In this document: positions 18,463-27,028 of the stretch, piece by piece
Position numbering within the stretch: the stretch's first letter is position 1
Layout of the letters: each line of letters starts with the position of its first letter
Assembly (NCBI GenBank): GCA_020850755.1
Contig: JADZEB010000001.1
Location: forward strand, 62,001-126,000
Source of the DNA: Alphaproteobacteria bacterium
Lineage (GTDB): Bacteria; Pseudomonadota; Alphaproteobacteria; Acetobacterales; Acetobacteraceae
Direction: 5' to 3'
Length of the DNA: 64,000 bases
Notes under the pieces: generated by a model
Told to the model about the DNA's origin: nothing
The model's database searches: none
Seen by the model: the letters and a program-made list of their open reading frames with translations, nothing else
Program-made: the position numbers and the translations under genes

Positions 18463-18472
18463 ATTGGACAAT
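18463..18472. promoter_or_regulatory. Candidate GntR operator in the divergent promoter
   Basis: ATTGGACAAT, inside the AT-rich island TTTGATTGGACAATTAGA, has ATTG/CAAT half-sites around two bases. It is the only AT-rich stretch in the 102 bases between the hydratase and CoA-transferase genes. A GntR regulator is encoded two genes away, so it is a plausible operator. Confidence 0.35.
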
Positions 18473-18496
18473 TAGACCGCCTGCCAGGATCGCGCA

Positions 18497-19681
18497 ATGC
18501 TGCCACTTGAAGGGGTTCGTGTCATCGCCGTCGAGAGCTACGGGGCCGGCCCCTATGGCTCGATGGTGCTCGCCGATCTCGGCGCCGAGGTGATCAAGAT
18601 CGAGAACCGCGCCGAAGGCGGGGACAGCACGCGCCGCTCCGGCCCCTATTTCGACGCCGAGGGCCGCAGCTTCTTCTACGAGACCTTCAACCGCAACAAG
18701 CGCAGCGTGACGCTCGATCTCGCCCGCCCCGAGGGGCAGGCGGTGCTGCATGATCTCGCGCGCAGCGCCGATGCGGCGATCAACAATCTGCGCGGCGACG
18801 TGCCGGCGAAGCTCGGGCTCGACTATGCCGCGCTCGGCACGGTCAACCCGCGCATCGTCTGCGCGCATCTTTCCGCCTATGGGCGCGAAGGCAGCCGCGC
18901 CACCTGGCCCGGCTACGACTTCCTGATGCAGGCCGAGACGGGCTACCTGCACCTGACCGGCGAGCCGGACGGTCCGCCCGCGCGCTGCGGCGTCTCGGTG
19001 GTGGACATGATGGGCGGGCTTTCCGCCGCGCTCGGGCTCGTTTCCGGCGTGCTCGGCGCGCGCGCGAGCGGACGCGGGCGCGATCTCGATGTCAGCCTGT
19101 TCGATGTCGCCCTTTCCAGCCTCTGGTATGTGTCGAGCTGGTATCTCAACGCCGGCCATGTGCAGGCGCGGCTGCCGCGCTCGGCCCATGCCTCGCTCGG
19201 GCCGACGCAGCTCTACCGCACCAGGGATGGCTGGATCTTCTTCATGTGCCCGATCCAGAAATTCTGGGTCAACCTCACGCGCCTGATCGGCCGGCCCGAC
19301 CTCACCGACCATCCCGATTTCCGCGGCCTGCCCGAGCGGCACCGCAACCGCGACAAGCTCACCGCCGTGCTGGACGAGGCGCTGTCGGCGCGCACCACGG
19401 CCGAATGGATGCAGGTGCTGGGCGGGCAGGTGCCGGCCGCGCCCGTGCTCGGCGTTGATGCCGCGCTCGACAATCCCTTCGTGCAGGAGCGCGGGCGCAT
19501 CGGCGCCTACGGCCCGCCGGGCGACACGGTGCGGCTGGTCAAGGGACCGATCGACGTGCCGGGCGAGGCACAGCCCACCGGCCGCTCGCCCGCGCTCGGC
19601 GCCGACACCGAGGCGGTGCTGCGCGACCTCGGCTACGACGAGACACGGCTTGCGGCGCTGCGTGCGCAAGGCGTGATCTAG
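18497..19681 (+). CDS. Class III CoA-transferase (CaiB/BaiF family)
   Basis: A 394-residue enzyme that moves CoA between carboxylic acids through an aspartyl intermediate. The N-terminal LEGVRVIAVESYGAGPYGSM and LADLGAEVIKIE are the family opening. YDFLMQAETGYLHLTGEPDG contains the residue segment before the catalytic Asp; the Asp itself should be in GVSVVDMMGGL. ATG 18497 fits the usual N terminus. A GntR regulator follows after 23 bases and a Bug-type binding protein overlaps that, so the three form an operon. The acid donor and acceptor are not evident; some relatives act on succinyl, formyl or mesaconyl CoA. Confidence 0.94.
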   Translation: MLPLEGVRVIAVESYGAGPYGSMVLADLGAEVIKIENRAEGGDSTRRSGPYFDAEGRSFFYETFNRNKRSVTLDLARPEGQAVLHDLARSADAAINNLRGDVPAKLGLDYAALGTVNPRIVCAHLSAYGREGSRATWPGYDFLMQAETGYLHLTGEPDGPPARCGVSVVDMMGGLSAALGLVSGVLGARASGRGRDLDVSLFDVALSSLWYVSSWYLNAGHVQARLPRSAHASLGPTQLYRTRDGWIFFMCPIQKFWVNLTRLIGRPDLTDHPDFRGLPERHRNRDKLTAVLDEALSARTTAEWMQVLGGQVPAAPVLGVDAALDNPFVQERGRIGAYGPPGDTVRLVKGPIDVPGEAQPTGRSPALGADTEAVLRDLGYDETRLAALRAQGVI

Positions 19682-19704
19682 GCGGCGCGGGGGAGGGGCG
19701 CATC

Positions 19705-20460
19705 ATGCCGCGCGGCAAGCCGAGGCACGAGCGGATCGCCGAGGACCTGATCGCCGCGATTGCCGCCGGCCGCCCGCCCGTCGGCGGCGCCCTGCCGACC
19801 GAGCACGAACTCAGCGCCGCCTATGGCGTCAGCCGCTTCACCGTGGCCCAGGCGCTCGACCGGCTGAAGATGCTCGGCCTGATCTCGCAGCGCCCCCGCC
19901 GGGGCACGCGCGTCTTGTCGCGCTTCCCGGTCTCCACCCGCAACGAGAGCGGCGGCACCTTGCAGGAATGGACCGGCTATGGCCGCGACTTCGTGCTCGA
20001 GATCGAGCGGGTCGAGGAGCGCGCCCCCCCGCCCGAGCTTGCGCGCGTGGCCGGCGCCGCCGGCCGGCGCTGGCTCAGCCTGGAAGGTGTGCGGCGGGCG
20101 AAGCGATCGCGTGCGCCGATCTGCTTCACCGAGATCCTGGTCCATCCCGACTACAAGGACATCCGCGCCGAGATCACGCGCACCCCGCCGCTGATCTTCG
20201 GACTGATCGAGGCGCGCCACGGCCCGCTGATCCGTCTCGTCCGACATGAGCTCGTCGCGGTTGGCCTGCCAGCGCGCATGGCCAGGGTGCTGGATGCACC
20301 CGCCGGCTCGCCCGCGCTGCGCACGACCCGCTCCTATCTCGCCGCGCGCGGCCGTCTGGTCGAGCGCGTCGTCAACACCCACCCACATGACCGCTTCGCC
20401 TATGTGATGGAAGTCACGCGCGGCATTCCGGACAATCGCAAGCAGGAGGACACGCCATGA
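19705..20460 (+). CDS. GntR-family regulator, HutC/UTRA subfamily
   Basis: A 251-residue repressor-type regulator. The N-terminal winged helix is clear: LPTEHELSAAYGVSRFTVAQ then ALDRLKMLGLISQRPRRGT. The C-terminal UTRA domain (about 95-240) shows VRRAKRSRAPICFTEILVHP and a terminal YVMEVTRG typical of ligand-binding HutC relatives. It lies between the CoA-transferase and the Bug protein genes, with its stop overlapping the latter's start (ATGA). It probably controls the divergent hydratase/transferase promoter in response to the transported or activated acid. The AT-rich island at 18463-18472 is a candidate site. Confidence 0.93.
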   Translation: MPRGKPRHERIAEDLIAAIAAGRPPVGGALPTEHELSAAYGVSRFTVAQALDRLKMLGLISQRPRRGTRVLSRFPVSTRNESGGTLQEWTGYGRDFVLEIERVEERAPPPELARVAGAAGRRWLSLEGVRRAKRSRAPICFTEILVHPDYKDIRAEITRTPPLIFGLIEARHGPLIRLVRHELVAVGLPARMARVLDAPAGSPALRTTRSYLAARGRLVERVVNTHPHDRFAYVMEVTRGIPDNRKQEDTP

Positions 20461-21455
20461 CCATGACCCGACGCAGCCTTGCCGCCCTCGGCCTCGGCGG
20501 CATCGCCGCCGCCGCGACGGCAACCGCAGCCGCGCGCCGCACGCTGGCACAGCCCCGGTCCGGGCAGGCGACGCGCCTCATCCTGCCCTTCCCGCCGGGC
20601 AACCAGATCGACATCGTCTCCCGCCGCATCGCCGAGCCCCTGCGCCAGCGCTGGGGCGGGCCGGTGGTGGTGGAGAACCGCCCCGGCGCCTCGGGCGCGA
20701 TCGCGCTCGGGCAGGTGGCGCGCGCACCGGCCGACGGCTCGGTGCTGCTCGCCTCCTCGCTCTCGCCGCTCGTGATCACGCCGGCGGTGAACCGCAACCT
20801 GCCCTACAATGTCGAGACCGATTTCGCGCCGATCGCGCTGCTCGCCTACAACGACGTGATGCTGGTGGCCTCGCCCTCGCTCGGCGTATCCAGCTTCGCC
20901 GATGTGGTGCGCCTGGCGCAGTCGCGCCCGAACCCCAGTCCCTACGGCTCGATCGGCATCGGCACGCTTGGCCATCTGGCGATGGAACTGATCGCCGCGC
21001 GCGCCGGCTTCAAGGTCCAGCACATACCCTATAACGGCAGCGCGGCTGCCTATAACGACCTGTTCCGCGGCGATGTCGGGCTGATGGTCGATGGCATGGC
21101 GCAGGCGATGGCGCAGGTGCGCGAGGGAAGGCTCAAGGCGATCTGCACGCTCGGGCGCGAGCGTTCACCCTTCGCCAGCGATATCCCGAACCTGGCCGGG
21201 ACAGGCCACCAGGGTGTGCGCGACATCCATATCGTCGGCTGGTCGGGCATGCTGGCGCCGGCCAACACACCGGCGCCGATGATCGCACGCATCAGCGAGG
21301 ATGTGCAGGAGGCGATGGCCGATGGCGGCATGCAGGAGTATCTGCGCGCGCAGAGCCTGAGCAGCTATCCGCGCCACACGCCGGATTCGATGACCGGCTT
21401 CATGCGCACCGAGCTTGCCAACTGGCGCGAGATCGCGCGGCTGGCGGGGGTGTAG
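20457..21455 (+). CDS. Bug-type (tripartite tricarboxylate transporter) binding protein
   Basis: A 332-residue periplasmic receptor. It has a signal with an RR motif (MTMTRRSLAALGLGGIAAA) and a cleavage site near TLAQ. Family marks: RLILPFPPGNQIDIVSRRIA, VVVENRPGASGAIALG, DGSVLLASS and IPYNGSAAAYNDLFRGDVGL. It overlaps the GntR gene by four bases (ATGA), so expression is coupled to that regulator. No TctA or TctB permease genes are in the window; as is common in such genomes it is an orphan that either uses a distant permease or acts as a periplasmic sensor. The ligand should be an organic acid handled by the adjacent CoA-transferase pathway (inference). Confidence 0.92.
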   Translation: MTMTRRSLAALGLGGIAAAATATAAARRTLAQPRSGQATRLILPFPPGNQIDIVSRRIAEPLRQRWGGPVVVENRPGASGAIALGQVARAPADGSVLLASSLSPLVITPAVNRNLPYNVETDFAPIALLAYNDVMLVASPSLGVSSFADVVRLAQSRPNPSPYGSIGIGTLGHLAMELIAARAGFKVQHIPYNGSAAAYNDLFRGDVGLMVDGMAQAMAQVREGRLKAICTLGRERSPFASDIPNLAGTGHQGVRDIHIVGWSGMLAPANTPAPMIARISEDVQEAMADGGMQEYLRAQSLSSYPRHTPDSMTGFMRTELANWREIARLAGV

Positions 21456-21493
21456 GGGGCGGGGGCGCCCGGTGGGGCGGTTTGGCCGCATGC

Positions 21494-22195
21494 TCAAGCC
21501 GCGCGGCGAAGATCGTCCTCGATCCGCCCGTCGCGGAGCGAGACCATGCGGTCGAAGCGGTCGAAGATCTTCTCGTCGTGCGTGACGACAAGGACAGCCG
21601 CTTCCTGCTCGCGCGCGACGTGGCGCAGAAGGTCCATCACGACGCGCGCGCGCTCTGAATCGAGCGCTGCGGTGGGCTCGTCGGCCAGGATGATGCGCGG
21701 GCGGTTGGCGAGAGCGCGGGCGATCGCCACGCGCTGCGCCTCGCCGCCTGAAAGACGCGCCGGCATGGCGGTCGCGCGCTTGCCGACCTGGAGATAGTCG
21801 AGCAGGTCGGCCGCCCGCCGGCGTGCCTCGGCTGCCGGAACGCCGGCCAGCGTCATCGCCAGCGCGACATTGTCGATCGCGTTCAGGAACGGCAGCAGAT
21901 TGTGGAACTGGAAGATGAAGCCGATCCGCTCGCGCCGCAGCCGGCGCAGGTCGGTGGCGAGGTAGCGCCCGTCCCAGATCGTGTCGCCATTGAGCGAGAA
22001 GCGCCCGCTGGTGGGCTCCAGGATGCAGGCGATCACGTTCAGGAGGGTGGATTTGCCGCTGCCCGACGGGCCCTTGAGGCCCACGACCTCGCCCGGTCCG
22101 ATCACCAGATCGACATCCACCAGCGCGCGCACGGCCGTGTCGCCCGACCCGAAGGTCTTGCTCAGCCGCTCGATGCGGACAAGCGGGGTGATCAT
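21494..22195 (-). CDS. ABC exporter ATP-binding protein (DevA/LolD-like)
   Basis: A 233-residue nucleotide-binding subunit. Walker A GPSGSGKST, Q loop FIFQFHNLLPFL, signature LSGGEAQRVAIARAL, Walker B RIILADEPTAALD and H-loop VVTHD are all present, so it should be active. ATG 22195 lies 5 bases after the permease stop (minus strand), so it is the last gene of a HlyD, permease, ATPase operon. The LolD/MacB/DevA-like sequence and the FtsX-type permease point to export of a lipid or hydrophobic compound rather than uptake. Confidence 0.94.
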   Translation of the reverse strand: MITPLVRIERLSKTFGSGDTAVRALVDVDLVIGPGEVVGLKGPSGSGKSTLLNVIACILEPTSGRFSLNGDTIWDGRYLATDLRRLRRERIGFIFQFHNLLPFLNAIDNVALAMTLAGVPAAEARRRAADLLDYLQVGKRATAMPARLSGGEAQRVAIARALANRPRIILADEPTAALDSERARVVMDLLRHVAREQEAAVLVVTHDEKIFDRFDRMVSLRDGRIEDDLRRAA

Positions 22196-22200
22196 GCCGA

Positions 22201-23334
22201 TCAGCTCCCGAGCGCCTGCTGCGGCTCGATGCGGAGCGCGGCGCGGATCGACAGAAGGCTGCCCAACACGCAGATGGTGCCGATGATGCCGGCCATGATG
22301 GCCACCTCGGCAACGCCCAGCGCCACCGCGCGCGGAAAGACGTCGCGCACCGAGAACACCAGCACCGTCGCCGCGGCGTAGCCAAGGCCGCCCAGGATCA
22401 GCGCCTGCTGCAACACCAGGCCGACGATGGTTCGGTCCGGCGCGCCGATGAGCTTGAGCGTCGCGATCTCGCGCAGCTTGTCCATCGTCATGGTGTAGAT
22501 GATCAGCGCGATGATCACGGCCGAGACGAACAGCAGCACGACGGTGAACATGCCAAGCTGCACGCGCGCGCGGTTGACCACGGAGCGCGTCAGCAGCTCG
22601 GACTGTTCGGCGTCGGTCAGCGCGGCGAGATGCTTCCAGCGCCGCAGCGTCTCGGCCACGGCATTCGCGTCCGCGCCGGCATGCAGCTTGGCAATCACCG
22701 CGTTGATGCTGTCGATCGAGCCGGCTCCGGCACCCGCGGCAGAAGCGCGCCTTGCCGCGGGCGGGGCCAGCTTGAACTGGAGCTCCTGGCTGTCGCGCAG
22801 GGTCATGAACAGCAGCGGATCGCCGCCAGAGGCCACCAGCCCGCGCGTCGTGCCGACAACGGTGTAGCGGTCGCCGCCGAGCAGCACAGTGGCGCCGACC
22901 GCAAGCTGGGCGCGCTGATCGGCGACCACTTCGAACCGTGCCCCGCCAAGGCCCCGCCCCGTCTTGAGCGCGGAGGGGCCGCCGGGCCGGCCGGGCTCGT
23001 AGCCCATCACCTGCACGCGGATCAGCCCCTGCGGCGTGCGCGCTTCCGCCGTGCGCAGCGTGATGCTGCCGGCCGCTGCCACGCCTGGCACGCGCTGGAC
23101 CATCTCGCGCGCATCGCCCGGCAGGCGAGAGGCTTCGGCGAAGGGGCCGCGCGTGCCGGACTCCACCACCCACACATCGGCGGCAAGGCTGCGCGAGAGG
23201 GCCAGGGCCTCGGCGACGACGCCCTGGTAGATGCCGACCATCGAGAGCGCCACGCCCATCAGCAGGCCGAGCCCGAGGCAGGTCAGCAGGAAGCGGCCGA
23301 GATTGTGGCGGATATCGGCAAGCGCGATGTTCAT
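22201..23334 (-). CDS. ABC exporter permease, FtsX/MacB type (DevC-like)
   Basis: A 377-residue inner-membrane protein. One helix near residues 15-37 is followed by a large periplasmic domain (about 40-255), then three helices from about 260 onward, with MDKLREIATLKLIGAPDRTI as the cytosolic coupling segment between helices. This is the FtsX-like layout of MacB and DevC. Its ATG overlaps the stop of the upstream HlyD gene (ATGA, 23331-23334), and it is followed at 5 bases by the ATPase. The set resembles the DevBCA exporter, which moves glycolipid through a TolC partner; no TolC gene is in the window. Confidence 0.93.
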   Translation of the reverse strand: MNIALADIRHNLGRFLLTCLGLGLLMGVALSMVGIYQGVVAEALALSRSLAADVWVVESGTRGPFAEASRLPGDAREMVQRVPGVAAAGSITLRTAEARTPQGLIRVQVMGYEPGRPGGPSALKTGRGLGGARFEVVADQRAQLAVGATVLLGGDRYTVVGTTRGLVASGGDPLLFMTLRDSQELQFKLAPPAARRASAAGAGAGSIDSINAVIAKLHAGADANAVAETLRRWKHLAALTDAEQSELLTRSVVNRARVQLGMFTVVLLFVSAVIIALIIYTMTMDKLREIATLKLIGAPDRTIVGLVLQQALILGGLGYAAATVLVFSVRDVFPRAVALGVAEVAIMAGIIGTICVLGSLLSIRAALRIEPQQALGS

Positions 23335-24491
23335 GGCGCGTCCGCCGCGCCGGCCGCGCGCGCCGAGCGCCCGACCCGGAAGCCCGGGCCGATCTGGATG
23401 GCCACCGGAACGTCGGCAGGCAGGCTGTCGGTAATGGCGAGCCGCGCATCCATCAGCCGCGCGGCGAAGCGGATGCGGCGCTGGGCGAGCGCGCCATTCT
23501 CGATCGTCCAGACGGTGCCGCTGGCGCCATCGAAGCCGTGCACGGCGCTTTCCGGCACCAGCCGCGCGGTCGCCAGCCGGCCCGTCTCGATCACCACCTC
23601 GGCCTGTTCGCCAAGCACCGGCATGCCCGGGCAGGCGCGGCAGCGAAGGTTGACGCGCCGCTCCTCGGTGACGCGGTCGGCCTCGAGCCCGATGCGCACG
23701 ATCTCGGCCTGAACGGGGCTGCCGGGCCGGCTGCGCAGCGTGATGGTCGCCCCCTGGCCGAGGGCAAGCGCGCCTGCGCGGCCTTCATCGACATAGGCGA
23801 GCACCCACACGCTCTCGGGCGCGATCAGGGTGAACACCGCTTCGCCGGGATTGAGCGCGGCGCCGGTTTCGCGGGCGCGCGCGATCACCAGCGCATCGAA
23901 GGGCGCGAGCAGGCGGTGCTTGGCCAGCGCCGTGCGTTCGGCCAGCAGGGTGGCGCGCGCATCCTGCATCGCGGCCCGGGCCACGGCGGCATCGGCGCGG
24001 TTGACGGCGAGATCGGCGGCGGCGGTGGCGGCTTCGGTCTCGGCGATCTCGGCCGCCTCGTTCGTTCCCACCCCGCGCGAGGCGAGCTCGCGCCGGCGGC
24101 GGGCGGTGGCGCTGCGCAGGGACAGCAGCGCCTCGGTGCGGGCACGCTGCGCCTCGGCCCGCTCGGCCGCCGCTTCGGCCGACATCACGCCGGCCTCGGC
24201 CTTGGCCACGCGCGCTTCCTGGCTGGCAGGATTGAGCCGGGCAAGCTCCTGGCCGGCGGCGACGCGATCGCCATGATCGGCCGAGACGGCAACCAGCGTG
24301 CCCGGAACCTCGAAGCCGACGCGAGAGACGATCTGCGCCTCGACCGTGCCGAGGCCGAACACGGTCACGGGCACGTCGCGCTGCACCGCGGCGACCGGCA
24401 CGACAAGCGGGCGCTGCGTGGCAAACCACCAGAGCCCGCCGCCGGCAGCGGCGGCAATCACGATCGTGGCCAGCAGTCCGCGATAGCGCAT
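23331..24491 (-). CDS. HlyD-family periplasmic adaptor (DevB-like)
   Basis: A 386-residue membrane-fusion protein. The start at ATG 24491 with GAAGG upstream gives one N-terminal anchor helix (LLATIVIAAAAGGGLWWFA), then the lipoyl-like half GTVEAQIVSRVGFEVPGTLV. A long alpha-helical hairpin rich in Ala, Glu and Arg (about 100-205) follows, and the barrel resumes at LAPFDALVIARARETGAALN. It should bridge the FtsX-type permease to an outer-membrane channel. A pair RCRACPG (about residue 284) carries two Cys, which is unusual in an adaptor. It is first in the three-gene operon and divergent from the HD-domain gene across 197 bases. Confidence 0.92.
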   Translation of the reverse strand: MRYRGLLATIVIAAAAGGGLWWFATQRPLVVPVAAVQRDVPVTVFGLGTVEAQIVSRVGFEVPGTLVAVSADHGDRVAAGQELARLNPASQEARVAKAEAGVMSAEAAAERAEAQRARTEALLSLRSATARRRRELASRGVGTNEAAEIAETEAATAAADLAVNRADAAVARAAMQDARATLLAERTALAKHRLLAPFDALVIARARETGAALNPGEAVFTLIAPESVWVLAYVDEGRAGALALGQGATITLRSRPGSPVQAEIVRIGLEADRVTEERRVNLRCRACPGMPVLGEQAEVVIETGRLATARLVPESAVHGFDGASGTVWTIENGALAQRRIRFAARLMDARLAITDSLPADVPVAIQIGPGFRVGRSARAAGAADAP

Positions 24492-24604
24492 GACGATACC
24501 TTCGAGTGGCGGGCCCGTGCGGTTCCGGGCCGGCTGCGGTCGGCCGATGCTAGCCGCCCCTGCCATGTCGCGCCAGCCGGGCGCGGGGCATGATTGTCAT
24601 CCTA

Positions 24605-24633
24605 TTGACGCCCTGGCGTCAGCGACATGCAAT
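24605..24633 (+). promoter_or_regulatory. Promoter with overlapping palindromic operator upstream of the HD-domain gene
   Basis: TTGACG (24605-24610) is 17 bases from TGCAAT (24628-24633), a fair -35/-10 pair. The -35 box is embedded in the perfect palindrome TGACGCC-CT-GGCGTCA (24606-24621), so a bound repressor would block polymerase. The HD gene starts 56 bases downstream. Confidence 0.5.
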
Positions 24634-24688
24634 ATCGGCAGGCGAGACTGGCGATTACGGCGAGGCTCGGCAGGGAAGGAGATGGATC

Positions 24689-25255
24689 ATGGGCGATGCG
24701 GGCGGGCGCGCGGCGATCATCACCGAGCTTCAGGCGATGCTGGAGGGGCGTGGCGATGGCCGCTACGGCCTGCACGACGTGACCCAGAAGGAGCATGCTC
24801 TGCAGGCCGCCTGGCTGGCCGAGCAGGATGGCTGCCCCGACGCGCTGGTGGCCGCCGCGCTACTGCACGATGTCGGCCATCTCGTGCACGATCTCGGCGA
24901 AGACGCGGCCGAGGCGGGCATCGACGACCGTCATGAGGAGCGCGGCCATGCCTGGCTCGCCGACGCCTTCGGCCCGGAGGTGACCGAGCCAGTGCGGCTG
25001 CATGTCGCGGCCAAGCGCTATCTCTGCGCCACGGAAGCCGGCTATTTCGCCAGGCTCTCGCCCGACAGCGTGTTGAGCCTGTCCTTGCAGGGCGGGCCAA
25101 TGTCGGACAAGGAGGTGGCATCCTTCCGTGCCCTGCCGCACCATGCGGCGGCGGTGCAGCTTCGCCGCTACGACGAGCGTGCCAAGGTGGCGGGGCTTGC
25201 AACCCCGCCCGTGGCGCACTTCATGCCGGCGGTCGCGCGCTGCCTGCGGCGTTAG
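24689..25255 (+). CDS. PhnZ-like HD-domain protein (phosphonate-degradation type)
   Basis: A 188-residue protein. The start at 24689 follows AAGGAG. The segment YGLHDVTQKEHALQAAWLAE (26-45) and HD motif LLHDVGHLVHDLGED (His60, Asp61, His64) with His82, His87 and His105 match PhnZ and its relatives, mixed-valent di-iron oxygenases that cleave the C-P bond of 2-amino-1-hydroxyethylphosphonate. In known systems PhnZ works with the 2-oxoglutarate enzyme PhnY. No PhnY-like gene or phosphonate importer is adjacent, so the substrate may differ. The gene is alone, followed after 90 bases by an amidase, with a palindrome in its promoter. Confidence 0.82.
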   Translation: MGDAGGRAAIITELQAMLEGRGDGRYGLHDVTQKEHALQAAWLAEQDGCPDALVAAALLHDVGHLVHDLGEDAAEAGIDDRHEERGHAWLADAFGPEVTEPVRLHVAAKRYLCATEAGYFARLSPDSVLSLSLQGGPMSDKEVASFRALPHHAAAVQLRRYDERAKVAGLATPPVAHFMPAVARCLRR

Positions 25256-25345
25256 CGGCTACCGTGCGCCCGATATTGTGATCCGTGGCGGCAACGAAAG
25301 GGCGCTACTGTCGGCCCGTATCCGAAGCGCTGACAGGAGGCCCGC

Positions 25346-25936
25346 ATGTTCGGCGCCATGTTCATCGAGCCCGAGATCGTCGATCTGACGGCGATCTCGC
25401 CCAAGGCCTATCGGCTGCGCAGCCGGTCCTCGGCGCGGATCGACGCGGTGGTGCTGCACCAGACCGGCTTCAGCCGCGGCAACACGCCCACCAGCTACAA
25501 GGATACAAAGGCGCACTACGTGGTGATGCCGAACGGCACGGTGGTGCACCTGCACCCGAACATGGCCTATCTGGCGGCATCCAGCGCCTTCAACGAGGAT
25601 TCGGTGTCGATCGAATTCGTCGGCAATTTCCCGAGCGATTCCGGCGGTTACTGGCAACCGGGCAAGATGGGCAAGCATCGTCCGACCAGCGACCAGGTTG
25701 CCTCTGGGCGCTGGCTGGTGGCGCGGCTGCAGAAGGAGCTCGGCTTGTCCTTCGTCTTCGCCCACCGCCAGGGCGAGACCGCCAATGCGCGCGGCAACTG
25801 CCCCGGTCCCGACATCTGGTACCAGATCGGCGAGTGGGCCAAGACCCACCTGCGGATGGACGATGGCGGCGAAGGCTATGTCGAGGGCAATGGCGCGGCG
25901 ATCCCGAAGAAGTGGCGCGGCCCGCTGCGCTTCTGA
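25346..25936 (+). CDS. N-acetylmuramoyl-L-alanine amidase (Amidase_2/PGRP-like)
   Basis: A 196-residue zinc amidase that should cleave the MurNAc-L-Ala bond of peptidoglycan. The fold's marks are present: VVLHQTGF with the first zinc His, AHYVVMPNGTVVHLHP, SVSIEFVGNF, and FAHRQGE followed by ANCPGPD-like RGNCPGPDIW, supplying the second His and the zinc Cys. No signal peptide is seen, so it may act on imported muropeptides or need lysis for release. An ATG at 25361 in frame (MFIEPEIVD) is an alternative start. It lies 90 bases after the HD gene and converges on the M19 gene. It could be a phage-derived domain, but nothing else nearby is phage-like. Confidence 0.87.
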   Translation: MFGAMFIEPEIVDLTAISPKAYRLRSRSSARIDAVVLHQTGFSRGNTPTSYKDTKAHYVVMPNGTVVHLHPNMAYLAASSAFNEDSVSIEFVGNFPSDSGGYWQPGKMGKHRPTSDQVASGRWLVARLQKELGLSFVFAHRQGETANARGNCPGPDIWYQIGEWAKTHLRMDDGGEGYVEGNGAAIPKKWRGPLRF

Positions 25937-25950
25937 TGCGCCCCTGACCC

Positions 25951-26940
25951 TCACCCGCCCCAGGTCGCGCCGAACACGCGCAGCCAGTTCTCGCCCATCA
26001 CCTTGCGGATGCGCCCTTCGGTCCAGCCGCGCCGTTCCATCGCGGCGGTGAGGTTGCCGAACTGCGACAGCCGCTCGAACCCCTTCGGCATCCGGGGCGG
26101 CCCGTCATCGCGCCGCACCAGGATGCGCCGCGCCGTGCCCTTGTCGTGTGCGACCCAGTCGTAGAAGGGCTTGTCCTGGTCCTGCAGGAAGTCGGTGCCG
26201 ATGCCGACATTGTCCTCGCCCACGACATCGACGACATGCTCCATCGCCGCGACGCAATCATCGACCGTGGTGTCGTAGCCCTTGGGCAGGAACACCGGAT
26301 AGGTCGAGAAGCCGACGAAGCCGCCATGATCGACCATGAAGCGCAGCTCGGCGTCGGTCTTGTTGCGCGCATGCTCGTAGAGCGCGCGCGGCGCGCAATG
26401 CGTGTAGCAGACCGGCTGCTTCGAGAGCAGGATCGTGTCCTCGGCCGTCTTCGGCCCGACATGGGAGAGGTCGATCAGGATGCCGAGGCGGTTCAGTTCC
26501 GCCACCACCTCGCGGCCGAAATCCGACAGGCCCGGGTCGAAGCGCTCCAGGCAGCCGCAGCCCACCAGGTTCTGCGTGTTGTAGGTGATCTGCACGATCC
26601 GCACGCCGACATCGTGGAACAGTTCCAGGTTGCGGATGTCGTTGTCGATCGCCGCCGTGTTCTGCCAGCTCAGGATGATGCCGACCTTGCCTTCCGCCTT
26701 GGCGCGGCGGATATCGGCGGCCTTGCGCACCGGCAGGATGATGTCGGCATGCTCGCGGAACCAGCGCTTCCACTGCGCGATAGCGGTCATGGTGGTCTGG
26801 AACCCCTCCCAGACCGAGGTGGTGCAGCTTGCCGCGGTGATGCCGCCGGCGCGCATCTCCTCGAACACGGCGCGGCTCCACTTCGAGATCACCAGCGCAT
26901 CGATGACGATGGCGCTCTTGTGCAGATCCGATCCGGACAT
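25951..26940 (-). CDS. M19 (membrane dipeptidase) family protein lacking the HxD metal motif
   Basis: A 329-residue TIM-barrel protein of the renal-dipeptidase family. It matches the clade found with glycine-betaine and dimethylglycine genes in pseudomonads (as I recall PA5396). The opening that is normally DGHND reads Asp14-Ala-Leu16-Val-Ile18, so His and Asp of the first metal site are gone. The usual bridging Glu is Gln93 (SWQNT). His159 (DLSHVG) and His180 (CYTHCAPR) remain with the canonical 21-residue spacing, as does GIGTDF. It may hold one metal or act on a different bond. It is 88 bases downstream of the GbdR-like regulator gene on the same strand and so probably in its operon, divergent from soxBDAG. 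It is a close paralog of the gene at 42220-43194. Confidence 0.9.
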   Translation of the reverse strand: MSGSDLHKSAIVIDALVISKWSRAVFEEMRAGGITAASCTTSVWEGFQTTMTAIAQWKRWFREHADIILPVRKAADIRRAKAEGKVGIILSWQNTAAIDNDIRNLELFHDVGVRIVQITYNTQNLVGCGCLERFDPGLSDFGREVVAELNRLGILIDLSHVGPKTAEDTILLSKQPVCYTHCAPRALYEHARNKTDAELRFMVDHGGFVGFSTYPVFLPKGYDTTVDDCVAAMEHVVDVVGEDNVGIGTDFLQDQDKPFYDWVAHDKGTARRILVRRDDGPPRMPKGFERLSQFGNLTAAMERRGWTEGRIRKVMGENWLRVFGATWGG

Positions 26941-27028
26941 GGCGCTTGGCCTCGCTGCGGCGCGGGTTCGCATGGGCTGCCGGCGCGGCCGCGCGCGGCC
27001 GGCTGCCTTTCGTCGCGGCTCCGGAATA

